Source: Leptospira jelokensis
GTDB taxonomy: Bacteria; Spirochaetota; Leptospiria; Leptospirales; Leptospiraceae
Length of the DNA stretch: 64,000 nt
Direction of reading: 5' to 3'
NCBI RefSeq assembly: GCF_004769635.1
Contig: NZ_RQGH01000026.1
Location: 372,001 to 436,000 of the forward strand
Part shown: one piece after another, positions 39,509-49,543 of the stretch
Position numbering within the stretch: the stretch's first letter is position 1
Layout of the letters: each line of letters begins with the position of its first letter
Position numbers and translations under genes: made by a program
The notes under the pieces: generated by a model
Databases searched by the model: none
What the model saw: only the letters and a program-made list of their open reading frames with translations
Told to the model about the DNA's origin: nothing

Positions 39509-39975
39509 TGAAGTATTGGCTCTTTAAAACAGAACCAGACGTATTTTCCATAGACGACCTAATACGAGAAAAACTCTCGTATTGGGAAGGTGTCAGAAAT
39601 TACCAAGCACGCAATTACTTACGGGACGAAGTAAAGTTAGGTGACTTAGTTCTTTTTTACCATAGTCGTTTGGAACCACCAGGTGTTGTAGGCATTGCCG
39701 AAGTAGCAAAAGAAGCGAGCCCTGACCCCTACCAATTTGATCCCAATCACAAATACTTTGATCCAAAATTAAAGGGCACAGAACCAAGATGGTTTGGTGT
39801 GCATCTCAAACCTCACACGAAGTTTCTTGAAATGATTTCCCTTGACCTTTTAAAAAAAACAAAAGGATTGGAAAAGATGGTGGTGACACAAAAAGGATCG
39901 AGACTATCGATCCAACCGGTCACCAAAAAAGAATTTGAAATCGTAACAAAACTAGCGGGTGTTAAGATTCCATAA
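39508..39975 (+). CDS. EVE-domain protein
   Basis: 155 residues covering one EVE domain ([18 protein letters not shown] at the start, VRNYQARNYLRD in the middle), like human THYN1. EVE folds are related to PUA/YTH and bind modified bases in DNA or RNA. It overlaps the ftsH stop and ends five bases from a convergent gene. Fused EVE domains occur in defence proteins, but here it is alone beside housekeeping genes. Confidence 0.9.
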   Translation: MKYWLFKTEPDVFSIDDLIREKLSYWEGVRNYQARNYLRDEVKLGDLVLFYHSRLEPPGVVGIAEVAKEASPDPYQFDPNHKYFDPKLKGTEPRWFGVHLKPHTKFLEMISLDLLKKTKGLEKMVVTQKGSRLSIQPVTKKEFEIVTKLAGVKIP

Positions 39976-39980
39976 ACTGA

Positions 39981-40859
39981 TTACGGTTTTGCTGTAAATA
40001 CCTGCACAGCCTTTACCTTATCGACATCAAAAAACTTTTTGTCTTTATAAAAGTAAGCACCTGCTCCCATATAATTGAATTCAGGGTTTAGAATGTTTTT
40101 TCTGTGCCCGGGTGAATTGAACCAAACTTCTACAACAGCTTTTGCCAAACTTAAATAGGTATGGTTTGGAATCGGTGTTCCCGCTTTGGTATAACTAAAA
40201 AATGGACCACCATTCTGGACAGGTGTAAAAACAGGCCTTCCACTTTGGTATTGGATTCCAAAAGCATTGATGATGTTTTCTGCCGAATAGGTTTCCGAGA
40301 TTCCTACGAGATCCAATCGATCCTTAAGAGTTTCTTTTCCATTCACAGTGCTGTTATGCGAATAAAAATCGTAGGTAACCATATCTTGTGCATGACCAAA
40401 CGCGGCTTGTTCACATCGTTCGGAATACTTAAAAGGTCGCATTCCCAACTGTTTTCTTTCTTTGGATGTAACATAAAAAATAGCCGCATTTAACAAAGGG
40501 TAATCAACTTTATTAAAATCAATCGTCGCATTTGCGGGACCATAGGTTGGGAAAGTTTCTTCGTTAAATGCATCGTATTGTTCCACTTTCCATTTATCAG
40601 AATCGGGAAGTTCCCTTCCATCTTCGATACTTTCTAAAAAAGCCAACTTAGGTTCTTGTTTTTCGACAACTTGTTCCACTTTTTTAGGTTCTTCAACAAC
40701 GACCACAGGAGTTTTTTTGACTTCTGGGGTTTTGCAGAGTGTAAACGTGAATAAAGATAAAACTGCAAATGCCAAAAGAATGTTTCTTAACGTACCTTGC
40801 ATTTCCAAAAGGTTTTGATTCCTATCTTGGATTTGGTTTTCTTTGGTTTGAAAATTCAT
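39981..40859 (-). CDS. CAP/SCP-domain lipoprotein
   Basis: 292 residues from ATG 40859, chosen because AGGAGATCAT lies directly upstream; longer frames lack this. A hydrophobic stretch ends in FTFTLC (Cys42), a spirochaete-type lipobox, followed by a Pro/Val/Glu-rich linker. The CAP domain (about 150-290) has the family His/Glu motifs in FYSHNSTVNGKETLKDR and WFNSPGHRKNILNPEF. Its role outside the inner membrane is unknown. The upstream lipoprotein gene stops 8 bases before its start. Confidence 0.88.
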   Translation of the reverse strand: MNFQTKENQIQDRNQNLLEMQGTLRNILLAFAVLSLFTFTLCKTPEVKKTPVVVVEEPKKVEQVVEKQEPKLAFLESIEDGRELPDSDKWKVEQYDAFNEETFPTYGPANATIDFNKVDYPLLNAAIFYVTSKERKQLGMRPFKYSERCEQAAFGHAQDMVTYDFYSHNSTVNGKETLKDRLDLVGISETYSAENIINAFGIQYQSGRPVFTPVQNGGPFFSYTKAGTPIPNHTYLSLAKAVVEVWFNSPGHRKNILNPEFNYMGAGAYFYKDKKFFDVDKVKAVQVFTAKP

Positions 40860-40867
40860 ATGATCTC

Positions 40868-41461
40868 CTATAAATACCGGTTGTAATCTTGCACAACATT
40901 GTGAATGAGATTTCGTTCTTTGTTGTACTGTATGGTTTTCGCTTCTTTGATTCCAGATTCCCAAATGAACATAAACGGAATTCCAAATAAAGTGGAATGT
41001 TTTTGTCTGTATTTTTCACGACCAATCCACTTATCATTTAAATAAAAATCAGCTTGAAGGACTCTTTCTTTAGAATAAATGGATGGTAATAATCCAGCAG
41101 TTCCAATCATAAAAATAGTAGAGATGGAAGATACCCAAAAGTGTTCATATTCGTTCACTTCACTTGTATACAAATCGATGTGGTGTGTGGCACGCACTCC
41201 ATCTGACAACACTCGACCAAAATAACCTGTTTCAGTTAGGTACTTTGTATAAATTGCTGTGATCTCTCGTTTGTTTCGATTGTTTTCGGGTGTAGAGACT
41301 TGGATGGTTAGCAGTGGAATTTGTTGTTTGAGAGTGGGACGAGAAACGATGGGCACATCCTCACTGATATAATTATAACAAGATTGCAAAAACATAAGGG
41401 AACATAAAACAAGAATTGTAAAATTTCGAAATTGAATCATAGTCCGTGAGAAGGCTATCAA
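40868..41461 (-). CDS. Lipoprotein of unknown function
   Basis: Up to 197 residues; ATG 41440 is an alternative start. The signal peptide ends in FLQSC (lipobox). A weak hydrophobic segment lies near 115-130 (SISTIFMIGTAGLLPSIYS), as in small membrane-associated lipoproteins. It is followed after 8 bases by the CAP lipoprotein gene, so the two are probably one operon. No family is recognised. Confidence 0.75.
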   Translation of the reverse strand: MIAFSRTMIQFRNFTILVLCSLMFLQSCYNYISEDVPIVSRPTLKQQIPLLTIQVSTPENNRNKREITAIYTKYLTETGYFGRVLSDGVRATHHIDLYTSEVNEYEHFWVSSISTIFMIGTAGLLPSIYSKERVLQADFYLNDKWIGREKYRQKHSTLFGIPFMFIWESGIKEAKTIQYNKERNLIHNVVQDYNRYL

Positions 41462-41488
41462 TGTAGAAAAGAAGGAAAAGCCTTTTTT

Positions 41489-42922
41489 TTAAAACTGAGA
41501 AAAATCGACAATTTGCAAATGGTGTAAAAGGAAGCCACCGAGGAAAGTAAATACAATCCAGGCCACAATGGAAATGGAACCTCCAATTTTGACCATTTCG
41601 ATGCTTCGTATCCCACCGTAACTGAAGGCCAGAGCATTTGGTGGAGTCGAAACTGGAAGTGGCATGGCAAGGGAAGCACCGATGGTGGCACCAATGGCGG
41701 CAGGTAAAATAAGATCACCGGGAAGCCCCATGGTAATTGGCAAAATCAAATTGGCTACACTGGTATTACTTAAAAAACAAGAAAGCAAAAGGGACAAAAT
41801 CGAAAAAAACAAAAACAAAGAAAGCTGACTTGATTCACCTAACAGAAAGAGACTGACAAAGTGTTTGGCAAGACCCGTTTCTTCAAATGCTTTTCCAAGT
41901 GCGATCCCACCACCCATAAGGATGAGGACGTCCCAAGACAAATTGCGAAACTCTTTTAAATCCAATAAGGAAAATCCAAAAAATACGATCACAGGAAAAA
42001 GTGCAACGGTTCCATTTGAGATTCCATGCCAATCGGATGAGATCCAACCGAGGATTGTGACGAGGATGACAAAAATGGATAGGTTTCTTTTGTTTTTCGG
42101 AAAGCTGTTTGTGGAATCTTGGATTCCAATTAAGTGAAGGGAAGAATTTCCTTTTTCTTTTTTAAGGTACACTATGTACAATATTCCTGACAAAGCAAAA
42201 ACAGAGACGAGAAACACTGGAAAGGCAAATGCCATCCATTCTAAAAATCCAATCGGAAAGCCTTTTTCTTGTAAATAGGCAATTCCAATCACATTCGGGA
42301 GTGTTCCAACAGGAGTCCCAATTCCCCCCAAATTGGCTGAAAACGGAACCATAAATAAAATCGATTTGCGAAGGGGACTTCCTTCCTCTAAGGATTTCAT
42401 CATCGAAGAGACGAGGCCGAGCATCATGGCGGCAGTGGCAGTGTTATTCATAAAACAAGAAAGGAAGGCTGTGGCCATTCCTAAGGAAAGCACTAGCAAA
42501 TATGCTGAACCTTTGGTTTTTTTGATCACAAATGAAGCAATAGTGGAATCCAATCCGTAAAAACTAATGGCACTGGAAATCACAAAGCCACCTAAGAACA
42601 GTAAGATGGTCTCAGAAAAGTAACAAGACAAAAAAGTAATCGTTTTTGGGGCTCCAGGACCCCAACCAGGAATTAACCAAATGAGTTCTAAAAAAAGAAC
42701 CAAAAATCCTGTGACATAGAGTGGGATGAGTTCTGTGATCCATAGGAAGGAAACAAGGAGTGCAATTGCTAAATTGATTTCCTGGGCGGGGGTGAGTCCA
42801 AGCCAATTTTGGTACCATCCGAAGATTGCAGGAAAAATGGAAAGTATTGAAAATAGAAGGCCTGCTCGAATCATTGTGACTTGACGATTTACACTCACCT
42901 GATACTTTTTCGATAGACTCAA
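41489..42922 (-). CDS. DASS/SLC13 family anion transporter
   Basis: 477 residues with about 12 membrane helices. Two related motifs mark the duplicated binding sites: NNTATAAMM in the first half and SNTSVANLILP in the second, and IGTPVGTLPN is close to the family's substrate loop. Members carry di- and tricarboxylates, sulfate or similar anions with sodium; the substrate here is not predictable. It ends 27 bases before the lipoprotein gene on the same strand and is divergent from the GpsA-PlsB fusion gene. Confidence 0.88.
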   Translation of the reverse strand: MSLSKKYQVSVNRQVTMIRAGLLFSILSIFPAIFGWYQNWLGLTPAQEINLAIALLVSFLWITELIPLYVTGFLVLFLELIWLIPGWGPGAPKTITFLSCYFSETILLFLGGFVISSAISFYGLDSTIASFVIKKTKGSAYLLVLSLGMATAFLSCFMNNTATAAMMLGLVSSMMKSLEEGSPLRKSILFMVPFSANLGGIGTPVGTLPNVIGIAYLQEKGFPIGFLEWMAFAFPVFLVSVFALSGILYIVYLKKEKGNSSLHLIGIQDSTNSFPKNKRNLSIFVILVTILGWISSDWHGISNGTVALFPVIVFFGFSLLDLKEFRNLSWDVLILMGGGIALGKAFEETGLAKHFVSLFLLGESSQLSLFLFFSILSLLLSCFLSNTSVANLILPITMGLPGDLILPAAIGATIGASLAMPLPVSTPPNALAFSYGGIRSIEMVKIGGSISIVAWIVFTFLGGFLLHHLQIVDFSQF

Positions 42923-42982
42923 TTCGTTTCAAGCAAACAAATACAATGAGACTTTCCTGAAATTTCTAAATGTTCATTTTTT

Positions 42983-45403
42983 ATGCAAATATCCTATAAC
43001 GACTTAAAACAAGCAGTTTTGGGTAGTGGCCCAATGGGTATCATTATCGCTTCCATGCTGGCAGAAAAGTATGATTCTATCACCTTATGGATTCCTGACA
43101 AAGAATTTGTAGAACTCCTAAAGAAACGCCGCCAAACAGAAATTATGGGAAAAACCATCGAACTTCCCGATCATATTGAAATTGTCTCAAGTTTGGATTC
43201 CTTTGGCAGGGATGATTGGGCCTTTCATGTTGCAGTGCCTTCAAGGTCATTTTTGGATAGTGTGCATAGTTTGATCGAGGTCCTTGAACCTTTTAATAAT
43301 TATGTTTTTTCCTTTTTGACAAAGGGAATTTTGGATTCCAAAAATCGTAAAAAAACAGGTTTTATCACTTACTCACAATACTTACAAAATTATTTAATCG
43401 AACGCAATTTTAATAACGCATCTGTTGCCGTCGTCAATGGACCCTCTTTACTCGGCGAAATTTTAGAAGAAAAGTTTAGTTTTTTTAATATCGGTTCTAC
43501 CGAAAAACCAACAGCTGATTATTTAGCAGAAGTGTATTCCTCACATTTTATGCATACATCCATCACTGATGATGTGATTGGAATGGAAATCGTGGGTGTT
43601 GCTAAAAATCCAATGGCGATTGCAAGTGGGATTGTTTCCTTACTTCCAAGGTATGGATCCAATTTACTCGGTGAAATTTTATCCGTTGGTTTCCAAGAGG
43701 TAAGAGACCTTGCCATGCGTTATGGAGCAAGGCCTGACACGGTTATGGGAAGGTCTGGTCTCGCAGATTTTATCACAACCGCAACTAGTAACAAAAGTAG
43801 AAACAGAGGGTTTGGCCAAAAGATCGTAGGCGAACTGTTGTCAGGTGGCGAAAAACTGAGTATCAAAGATAGAATAGAAATCTTTTTTGCACCTCGTTCT
43901 TTTATCGAACGTGAATCTACCAAATGGCACGATAACGTAGAAGGAACCTACGCCCTAAGCATTCTCATCGAACTTGCAAATGAAATTCGCCTTCCATTCA
44001 CCTTACATCGAACTCTCTTTGATGTTTTAACACGTAAACAACCACCAGGTGCACTCATTGATCTTATCTGTGGCAAAAAAACCGAAGCCAAAAATATACC
44101 CCTTGTGGTTCAGAAAAAAGTTGGTCTCAATTTAACATCTGGGATTGACTTTCAAAACTTACTCGTCGACCGAATTCTAAAACAAATTAGCAATGTGCCA
44201 GGAACAATCAGCCGTGTGAAAAAACAATCCTCTGCCGTGATTGAATCTACACAAAAACGCCTAACCAAAGCTAAACGAAAAAAACAAAAACTCGAAGAAA
44301 CAAAGTTTGAATCGGAAGTAGAAATTTGGCAACGATTTCAGAATTGCCAAAAAGATGAGGAACTCACTTCGATCAAAGAACTCGTTCGATTTTATGTAAA
44401 TGAAATTGCCGACAATTACAGCCCTACTGTTCGTGAATCGGTTTTACGATTTGTGGCACCAATTCGTTTGTTTTCAGGTGGATTTTTAAAAGGTTCGATG
44501 ATCCCGCATGTCGGGGGAAAAACGGAAGTGGTCAAAGCACTTTCTTCCAAATACAATTTGTTGTACGCACCCACACATAGATCTCATTTGGATTCAGTTG
44601 AGGTTGCCTATTCTCTTTTCCATTTAGGTTTGCCTGTGCCCCGTTATGCGGCCGGTATCAACTTAATGTCTAATCCATTTTGGGAGTGGATGTTAAAATC
44701 TCTGGGTGCCTATGCTGTTGATCGTGAGCGGACAAGGAACAGTTTGTATTTAGAATGCCTTACTTTATATTCACAAGTGATGCTCGAACAAGGGATTCCC
44801 TCTCTTGTGTATCCAGAAGGTACTAGATCAAGAACGGGTGCCATTGTTCCAGTGAAAACAGGACTACTCACAACCGCAGTGAATGCATTCCGAAGTTCGG
44901 GAACAGAGATAGTCATTGTACCCATTTCGGTTTCTTATGAAACAGTTCCGGAAGACAATCAGTTTTGTAATGTACCAGAAGAATTGGGCATGGCAGGATT
45001 TTTAGCAAAACGATCCAATGTCTATGTTGAATTTTGTGATCCAATCCCAATATCAGAATATGCTCATACAGAAGACCCTACAATCGAACTGAGTTACCGA
45101 ATCACAAAAGGGTGGAAACAATATCATAAATTATTACCAAACCAAATTGTTTCCAAAATTTTAGTGGAAAATGATTATTCCATTGAAGTCTCACAAAGTA
45201 CGATGTTAGTTGAGGACTTTATTTCCCGCCATGAAGGCAATTACCTGACAAGGGATCCGGAAGAAATTTGGGAAAAAGGAAAAAAGATCTTAGAAAAACG
45301 TAAGATGATTGAAGAAGCCAATCGAATGATTCATTCGAAAAACGATGCCTTACTCCAATACTATGCGAATATGATACCTGAAGACGAAGATAAAAAGTAC
45401 TAA
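42983..45403 (+). CDS. Fusion of glycerol-3-phosphate dehydrogenase and glycerol-3-phosphate acyltransferase
   Basis: 806 residues. Residues 1 to about 345 are an NAD(P)-dependent glycerol-3-phosphate dehydrogenase: nucleotide loop GSGPMG (14-19), catalytic Lys208 in GVAKNPMAI, and D262 with TATSNKSRNRGFG. A basic, coiled linker (about 410-445) follows. The C-terminal half is a PlsB-type acyltransferase with HRSHLD (H532, D537), AGINLMSNP, and PEGTRSRTG (E612). Together they would turn dihydroxyacetone phosphate into glycerol-3-phosphate and then lysophosphatidic acid, the first two steps of phospholipid synthesis. One continuous frame carries both halves. It is monocistronic, with a terminator hairpin after it. 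Confidence 0.9.
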   Translation: MQISYNDLKQAVLGSGPMGIIIASMLAEKYDSITLWIPDKEFVELLKKRRQTEIMGKTIELPDHIEIVSSLDSFGRDDWAFHVAVPSRSFLDSVHSLIEVLEPFNNYVFSFLTKGILDSKNRKKTGFITYSQYLQNYLIERNFNNASVAVVNGPSLLGEILEEKFSFFNIGSTEKPTADYLAEVYSSHFMHTSITDDVIGMEIVGVAKNPMAIASGIVSLLPRYGSNLLGEILSVGFQEVRDLAMRYGARPDTVMGRSGLADFITTATSNKSRNRGFGQKIVGELLSGGEKLSIKDRIEIFFAPRSFIERESTKWHDNVEGTYALSILIELANEIRLPFTLHRTLFDVLTRKQPPGALIDLICGKKTEAKNIPLVVQKKVGLNLTSGIDFQNLLVDRILKQISNVPGTISRVKKQSSAVIESTQKRLTKAKRKKQKLEETKFESEVEIWQRFQNCQKDEELTSIKELVRFYVNEIADNYSPTVRESVLRFVAPIRLFSGGFLKGSMIPHVGGKTEVVKALSSKYNLLYAPTHRSHLDSVEVAYSLFHLGLPVPRYAAGINLMSNPFWEWMLKSLGAYAVDRERTRNSLYLECLTLYSQVMLEQGIPSLVYPEGTRSRTGAIVPVKTGLLTTAVNAFRSSGTEIVIVPISVSYETVPEDNQFCNVPEELGMAGFLAKRSNVYVEFCDPIPISEYAHTEDPTIELSYRITKGWKQYHKLLPNQIVSKILVENDYSIEVSQSTMLVEDFISRHEGNYLTRDPEEIWEKGKKILEKRKMIEEANRMIHSKNDALLQYYANMIPEDEDKKY

Positions 45404-45437
45404 TATAAATAGCAGAGAATGTTCAAAGGATAATATG

Positions 45438-45460
45438 AGTTAAATCAATTTGATTTAACT
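45438..45460. terminator. Bidirectional terminator candidate
   Basis: The perfect 10-bp inverted repeat AGTTAAATCA-ATT-TGATTTAACT lies between the convergent fusion gene (stop 45403) and the thioesterase gene (stop 45470). The stem is AT-rich and only short T runs flank it, so efficiency is uncertain, but the position fits a shared terminator. Confidence 0.55.
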
Positions 45461-45469
45461 TCAGAAAAT

Positions 45470-45949
45470 TTATACATTTTGAACGGGAAGCCTTCCCCGT
45501 TTGCGGATATAAATAGTTTTCTCTAACGTGGCAACGATATCATTTCCTTCATCAAATACATTTGTGGTGAAGTGATATTCCCCTTTTCGTTTTGTTTCCA
45601 CTTCTGTTTTGATCCTTTGGATTTCAGATTCTGGAATCGCAAATGTCGCCGTCACCTTACCTTTTCCAGGTTTAACAAAGGTCATGGATCCTACTTTATC
45701 CCAAACAATAAAATCAGATCCCAATTGTTCCAAAAGGATTAACATAAAAAATGGATCACACATCGAATACAAAGATCCACCAAAGTGAACACCAACATAG
45801 TTTTTGTTATAAAATCGAAGGTTCATTTCTACTTGGAAAAATGATAAATCCTTTGCTATTTTTTTGATACGAATTCCTGCACCAATGTAAGGTGGATAAA
45901 AATTATATAACCAAATTTTGAATCTTTTTTTCCAAGAAATATGATTCAT
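45470..45949 (-). CDS. Hotdog-fold thioesterase-like protein (DUF4442)
   Basis: 159 residues of a PaaI/YbgC-like hotdog fold: NKNYVGVHFGGSLYSMCDPFF near 48-68 corresponds to the long hotdog helix and KVGSMTFVKPGKGKVTATF to the strands after it. It matches the DUF4442 type by eye. It is the last gene of a four-gene minus operon (two-base gap from the EamA gene). An acyl-CoA substrate is an inference. Confidence 0.8.
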   Translation of the reverse strand: MNHISWKKRFKIWLYNFYPPYIGAGIRIKKIAKDLSFFQVEMNLRFYNKNYVGVHFGGSLYSMCDPFFMLILLEQLGSDFIVWDKVGSMTFVKPGKGKVTATFAIPESEIQRIKTEVETKRKGEYHFTTNVFDEGNDIVATLEKTIYIRKRGRLPVQNV

Positions 45950-45951
45950 AC

Positions 45952-46842
45952 TTATTTTAGTTCCTTCTTTTTATGTTTGGAATTGATTAGGTACACAGCT
46001 AACATCGCCAAGGCGCCACCGATAATGACAGGAACTTGAATGACCTCATCTAAAATCAGATAACTACTTAAATAAGCGGAAAGTGGAACAATAAAAATAA
46101 AACTACTCGCAATTTCAGAACCAAGCCTAGTTGCCGCATAAAAATAAACAGTCGTTCCAAATGTGGTAGAAATCACCGTGAGGTAAAATATTGCAAACCA
46201 AAAGGATGGTCCAAATTCCCATACCTTCCAAAAATTGGGATCATTCCAACAAAAGAGAAGTTCCAAAATAGATCCAACTCCATAAACATAAAAACTATAG
46301 GTGATAGGAGACATGGATTTACCAGTTCTCTGGCTATTCAGAGAAAGGGTTGCCCAAACAAACGAACAAAGTAAAAAGAATAGATTTCCAGATAACAAAA
46401 GATAGTCGATACTAATTTTCCAAACTTGCAGAATCACAAGCCCACCAATGAATCCGAAAAAAAGACCGAGGACTTGTCTTTTGGAGATCGATTTTTTTTG
46501 GATTAGAAAAACGATAAAGAATGTGACAATTGGATTGAGCGTGGTGACAAGAACTCCACCTGCGCCAGGTAATCCGTTTTTCAAACCTAAAAAGAAAAAT
46601 TGGTTGTATAAGGTATAAATGATACCACCTACCAAAACACTCCAATAGTCTTTTCCTGAATTCAACCGGATGGGAAGTCGCAAACCATACAAAATTGGGA
46701 TTACAGAGAGAAATGTAGCAAGGAATCTCCAAAACACAAGGACAGGCACTGGCACCAAACCTGCGATCATTTTTGCAATTGGCCACGAGATTCCCCAAGA
46801 GACCATCGCCAAGATTAAGAGGATTAAAAATTTAATGTTCAA
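45952..46842 (-). CDS. EamA family (DMT) transporter
   Basis: 296 residues from TTG 46842, chosen because AAAGGAAA lies upstream and the TTG overlaps the preceding gene's TGA (TTGA). A longer ATG frame from 46875 lies inside the previous gene. Ten membrane helices in two EamA repeats, with WGISWPIAK near the start, define the family of metabolite exporters. The substrate is unknown. Confidence 0.87.
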   Translation of the reverse strand: MNIKFLILLILAMVSWGISWPIAKMIAGLVPVPVLVFWRFLATFLSVIPILYGLRLPIRLNSGKDYWSVLVGGIIYTLYNQFFFLGLKNGLPGAGGVLVTTLNPIVTFFIVFLIQKKSISKRQVLGLFFGFIGGLVILQVWKISIDYLLLSGNLFFLLCSFVWATLSLNSQRTGKSMSPITYSFYVYGVGSILELLFCWNDPNFWKVWEFGPSFWFAIFYLTVISTTFGTTVYFYAATRLGSEIASSFIFIVPLSAYLSSYLILDEVIQVPVIIGGALAMLAVYLINSKHKKKELK

Positions 46843-47747
46843 ATGTAGTTTCCTTTGATGAGCAAATTCAAACAATAGGTTGTCAAAAAGGAGATTGGGA
46901 TACCAATTCCTAACATAAGGCTTGCTAAATGAGGTGAAATGTTTTTTTCAATTGTGATGACTGTGGACGTAACCATAGGTGCCATTGCGGATTCAAATAA
47001 AATTGTTTGGAATAATAATGTTTCATCTTTTAAAGGAGAATAAACAAAATACACAAGGATTGGTGCCAAAACGAGTTTGAATCCAAGTCCCAAAATTAAA
47101 TACCTTCCGTGACCAGCAATTGTCCTTAAATCCAACATATACCCAACAGAAACTAGAGCCAGCGGAGTCAATGTATCTCCTAACCGCAATAAAACGATTT
47201 TGAGTGCACTTGGATACTCCCATTGCCTTGTAAGGATGGCAAATAACAAAGCATAAATGGGTGCAAATCCAAGGACTCGCTTCACCAAAGTCAAAAAATC
47301 CCATTTTCCATCCATGGCAATGGACGCGAGAATGATCCCAGGAAAACTCAATACCATAAAGGTTCCGAGTTGGTCTGACAAGATACCATACCCAAGGGAC
47401 TCTTTCCCCAAGTAGGTTTCCAGTAGAGGAAACCCAACAAATGATGTATTGCCAAGACCTGCGGTTAACGCCAAACATACCATAGTTGGAAACGACATAA
47501 ATTTTAGCTTATAAAAAACAAAGAAAAATAGGATCGCAAATCCAAACACTAACCATGGCATAGAAGTTGGCATAATTGCAGTAACCGTAATTTGTAATTC
47601 ATGCACATGGTACAAAACAAGTGATGGCAATGAAACAAAGAGGATAAATCCATTGAGAACCTTTGGGGTGTTTTCTGGAAACTGGGGGATCCTACGAAAC
47701 AGTAACCCCAGTCCAAAACAGATTCCGAGTAATAAAAAATTTTCCAT
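46839..47747 (-). CDS. AEC family transporter (auxin efflux carrier-like)
   Basis: 302 residues with about ten membrane helices in two inverted halves. GLGNTSFVGFPLL (near 95-107) is the conserved family motif containing the crossover Asn/Pro region. Bacterial AEC members move organic acids such as malate. It starts two bases after the acyl-CoA dehydrogenase stop and overlaps the EamA gene. Confidence 0.88.
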   Translation of the reverse strand: MENFLLLGICFGLGLLFRRIPQFPENTPKVLNGFILFVSLPSLVLYHVHELQITVTAIMPTSMPWLVFGFAILFFFVFYKLKFMSFPTMVCLALTAGLGNTSFVGFPLLETYLGKESLGYGILSDQLGTFMVLSFPGIILASIAMDGKWDFLTLVKRVLGFAPIYALLFAILTRQWEYPSALKIVLLRLGDTLTPLALVSVGYMLDLRTIAGHGRYLILGLGFKLVLAPILVYFVYSPLKDETLLFQTILFESAMAPMVTSTVITIEKNISPHLASLMLGIGIPISFLTTYCLNLLIKGNYI

Positions 47748-47749
47748 AC

Positions 47750-49465
47750 CTAAAACGAGAGAAAGGTAGCAAGTGCATTTGGATCAAAGAACACACCCTC
47801 TTTTTGTCTAGGTGCTTCTAATCCATCTCGAACCATTTCGGCATAACCTTTTGCAAAATACAAATACTTGGTTGGTAGTTTTTTCTTTATATCGTGAACA
47901 GTTTGTTCCAGTAGTTCTGCCAACACCAATACATTGTATGTGAGATCGGCGATGTAAACTCGATTCATATCCTTCCATTCTTTGGATTCTTCTTTTAAAC
48001 ACGTTTCCAATTCTTTTCGTTTGGTTTGGAAAAGAGAATACACAGTTTCTAATTCAGAAATGCCTTTTACTTCGGATGTGAGTTCATCCAATAATGTTTG
48101 GAAAGCAGTATAAACTTTTGGTTTTTGTAAGGCATGCAAACAATGGTCTGTGATGATCAAATGGGTTCCTTCCCAAGTTTCATTGATAATAGAATCATTG
48201 TGTAATCTTGGGAGGGGAGAAAAATCTCCGATGATCCCATTTCCACCTAACGTAAGGATCGCTTTTTGTGTGATGTAACTTGCCTGAGAAGAAGATTTGT
48301 ATTTTAAAAGTGGAACTGTGATTTCGGCAGCTTCATCACCTCTCTCAGCAAGGGCAACTGATCGGAAATTGGCAAAACAATTTGCCGTTTGTAAAATTTG
48401 CATCTCCGCAAGTGTTTTCACAAAAGAAGGAAATTCTAAGATTTTTTTCCCATACGCTGTTCTGTACTTTGCATACTCTGATGCTTCCATCACAGACCTT
48501 CTTGCATTTCCACAAGAACCAAGGCCCACATGTAACCTTGACGTTTTGATGATATAGCGAATTAAATTCACAAGCCCATGACCAGGCCGGCCAAATTCTT
48601 CCGCTTCCACTTTGTCATAAATGATCTCAACTGTAATTTTACCACGAGATCCAATGATGTCTTTTTTGCGAAGGATGTGGTGGCCGTTCAGTTCACCATT
48701 TTCTTTGATCCTTGGAACTAAAAACATTCCTACCGTATTTGTTCCTTCCATCTTCGCCGTGGTTACCCATAAATCTCCAGGGTTCGAACAAAACCATTTT
48801 TCACCGGTTAACTCCCATTTGCCGTTTGGAAGTTTTTTAGCAATGGTTCTGTTGGCTGACACATTACTTCCGCCCACACGTTCCGTAACATATTGGCCCG
48901 CCATAAAATGAGAAACACTGCCTTTTCCTGCAACGAGAGGGAGATATTTATTCTTCTGTTCTTCTGTTCCAATTTTTTTTAAGGCAAGGATCATTCCATC
49001 TGTCATGGCCAATGGACAGGCAACTCCCCCCTCGCCGTTTAAATTCATCAAGTAAGTAAGCGCATAACGATGGATATGTGTGAAATCAAATTTCCATTCA
49101 GGATGAAAGTCTAAATTGACCACACCATGATCATAAGAAATTTTTCGTGCCAATTTTTGTTCTTCTGAGTATTTGATAAAATCAATACGTTTACCAGTGC
49201 GGTCATATTTGACAACTTCGCCGTATTTCCCTTCCTTATGACACTCTTCTGTGAGTTCATCCAAAATCCCTCCCACAAGTTCCCCATACTTTCGGATGTG
49301 ATCGACCATTGCTTGTTTGTGAGCTGGTTCGTATTCCGCCGAATAACGATCCACCATTCGTTGTAAGGCAGGATCCATATCGTAGAAATTTTTACCTCGT
49401 AGGCCTTTGTATTCGGAAATATCAAACGGTTGTAAAGATGGATGTTCAGAAATATGGTGACTCAT
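47750..49465 (-). CDS. Acyl-CoA dehydrogenase, AidB-like
   Basis: 571 residues. Flavin and substrate motifs of the family are present: [25 protein letters not shown], and [10 protein letters not shown] containing the likely catalytic Glu and FAD-contact region. The sequence around TERVGGSNV and [11 protein letters not shown] is closest to the AidB subgroup. A C-terminal helical extension of about 130 residues follows the catalytic core. It leads an operon of two transporters and a thioesterase, which suggests breakdown or export of an acyl compound. Confidence 0.9.
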   Translation of the reverse strand: MSHHISEHPSLQPFDISEYKGLRGKNFYDMDPALQRMVDRYSAEYEPAHKQAMVDHIRKYGELVGGILDELTEECHKEGKYGEVVKYDRTGKRIDFIKYSEEQKLARKISYDHGVVNLDFHPEWKFDFTHIHRYALTYLMNLNGEGGVACPLAMTDGMILALKKIGTEEQKNKYLPLVAGKGSVSHFMAGQYVTERVGGSNVSANRTIAKKLPNGKWELTGEKWFCSNPGDLWVTTAKMEGTNTVGMFLVPRIKENGELNGHHILRKKDIIGSRGKITVEIIYDKVEAEEFGRPGHGLVNLIRYIIKTSRLHVGLGSCGNARRSVMEASEYAKYRTAYGKKILEFPSFVKTLAEMQILQTANCFANFRSVALAERGDEAAEITVPLLKYKSSSQASYITQKAILTLGGNGIIGDFSPLPRLHNDSIINETWEGTHLIITDHCLHALQKPKVYTAFQTLLDELTSEVKGISELETVYSLFQTKRKELETCLKEESKEWKDMNRVYIADLTYNVLVLAELLEQTVHDIKKKLPTKYLYFAKGYAEMVRDGLEAPRQKEGVFFDPNALATFLSF

Positions 49466-49543
49466 ATCTCCAGTTCAAAAAAAGGAATAGGATTCACTAG
49501 CAAAAAAGTCGGCCCGATTTGAAATTGGTTTAAGAGATAGATT

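Noticed and set aside
39508..39975. EVE protein as part of a defence system
   Set aside because: No nuclease, methylase or other defence gene lies nearby; neighbours are housekeeping genes.
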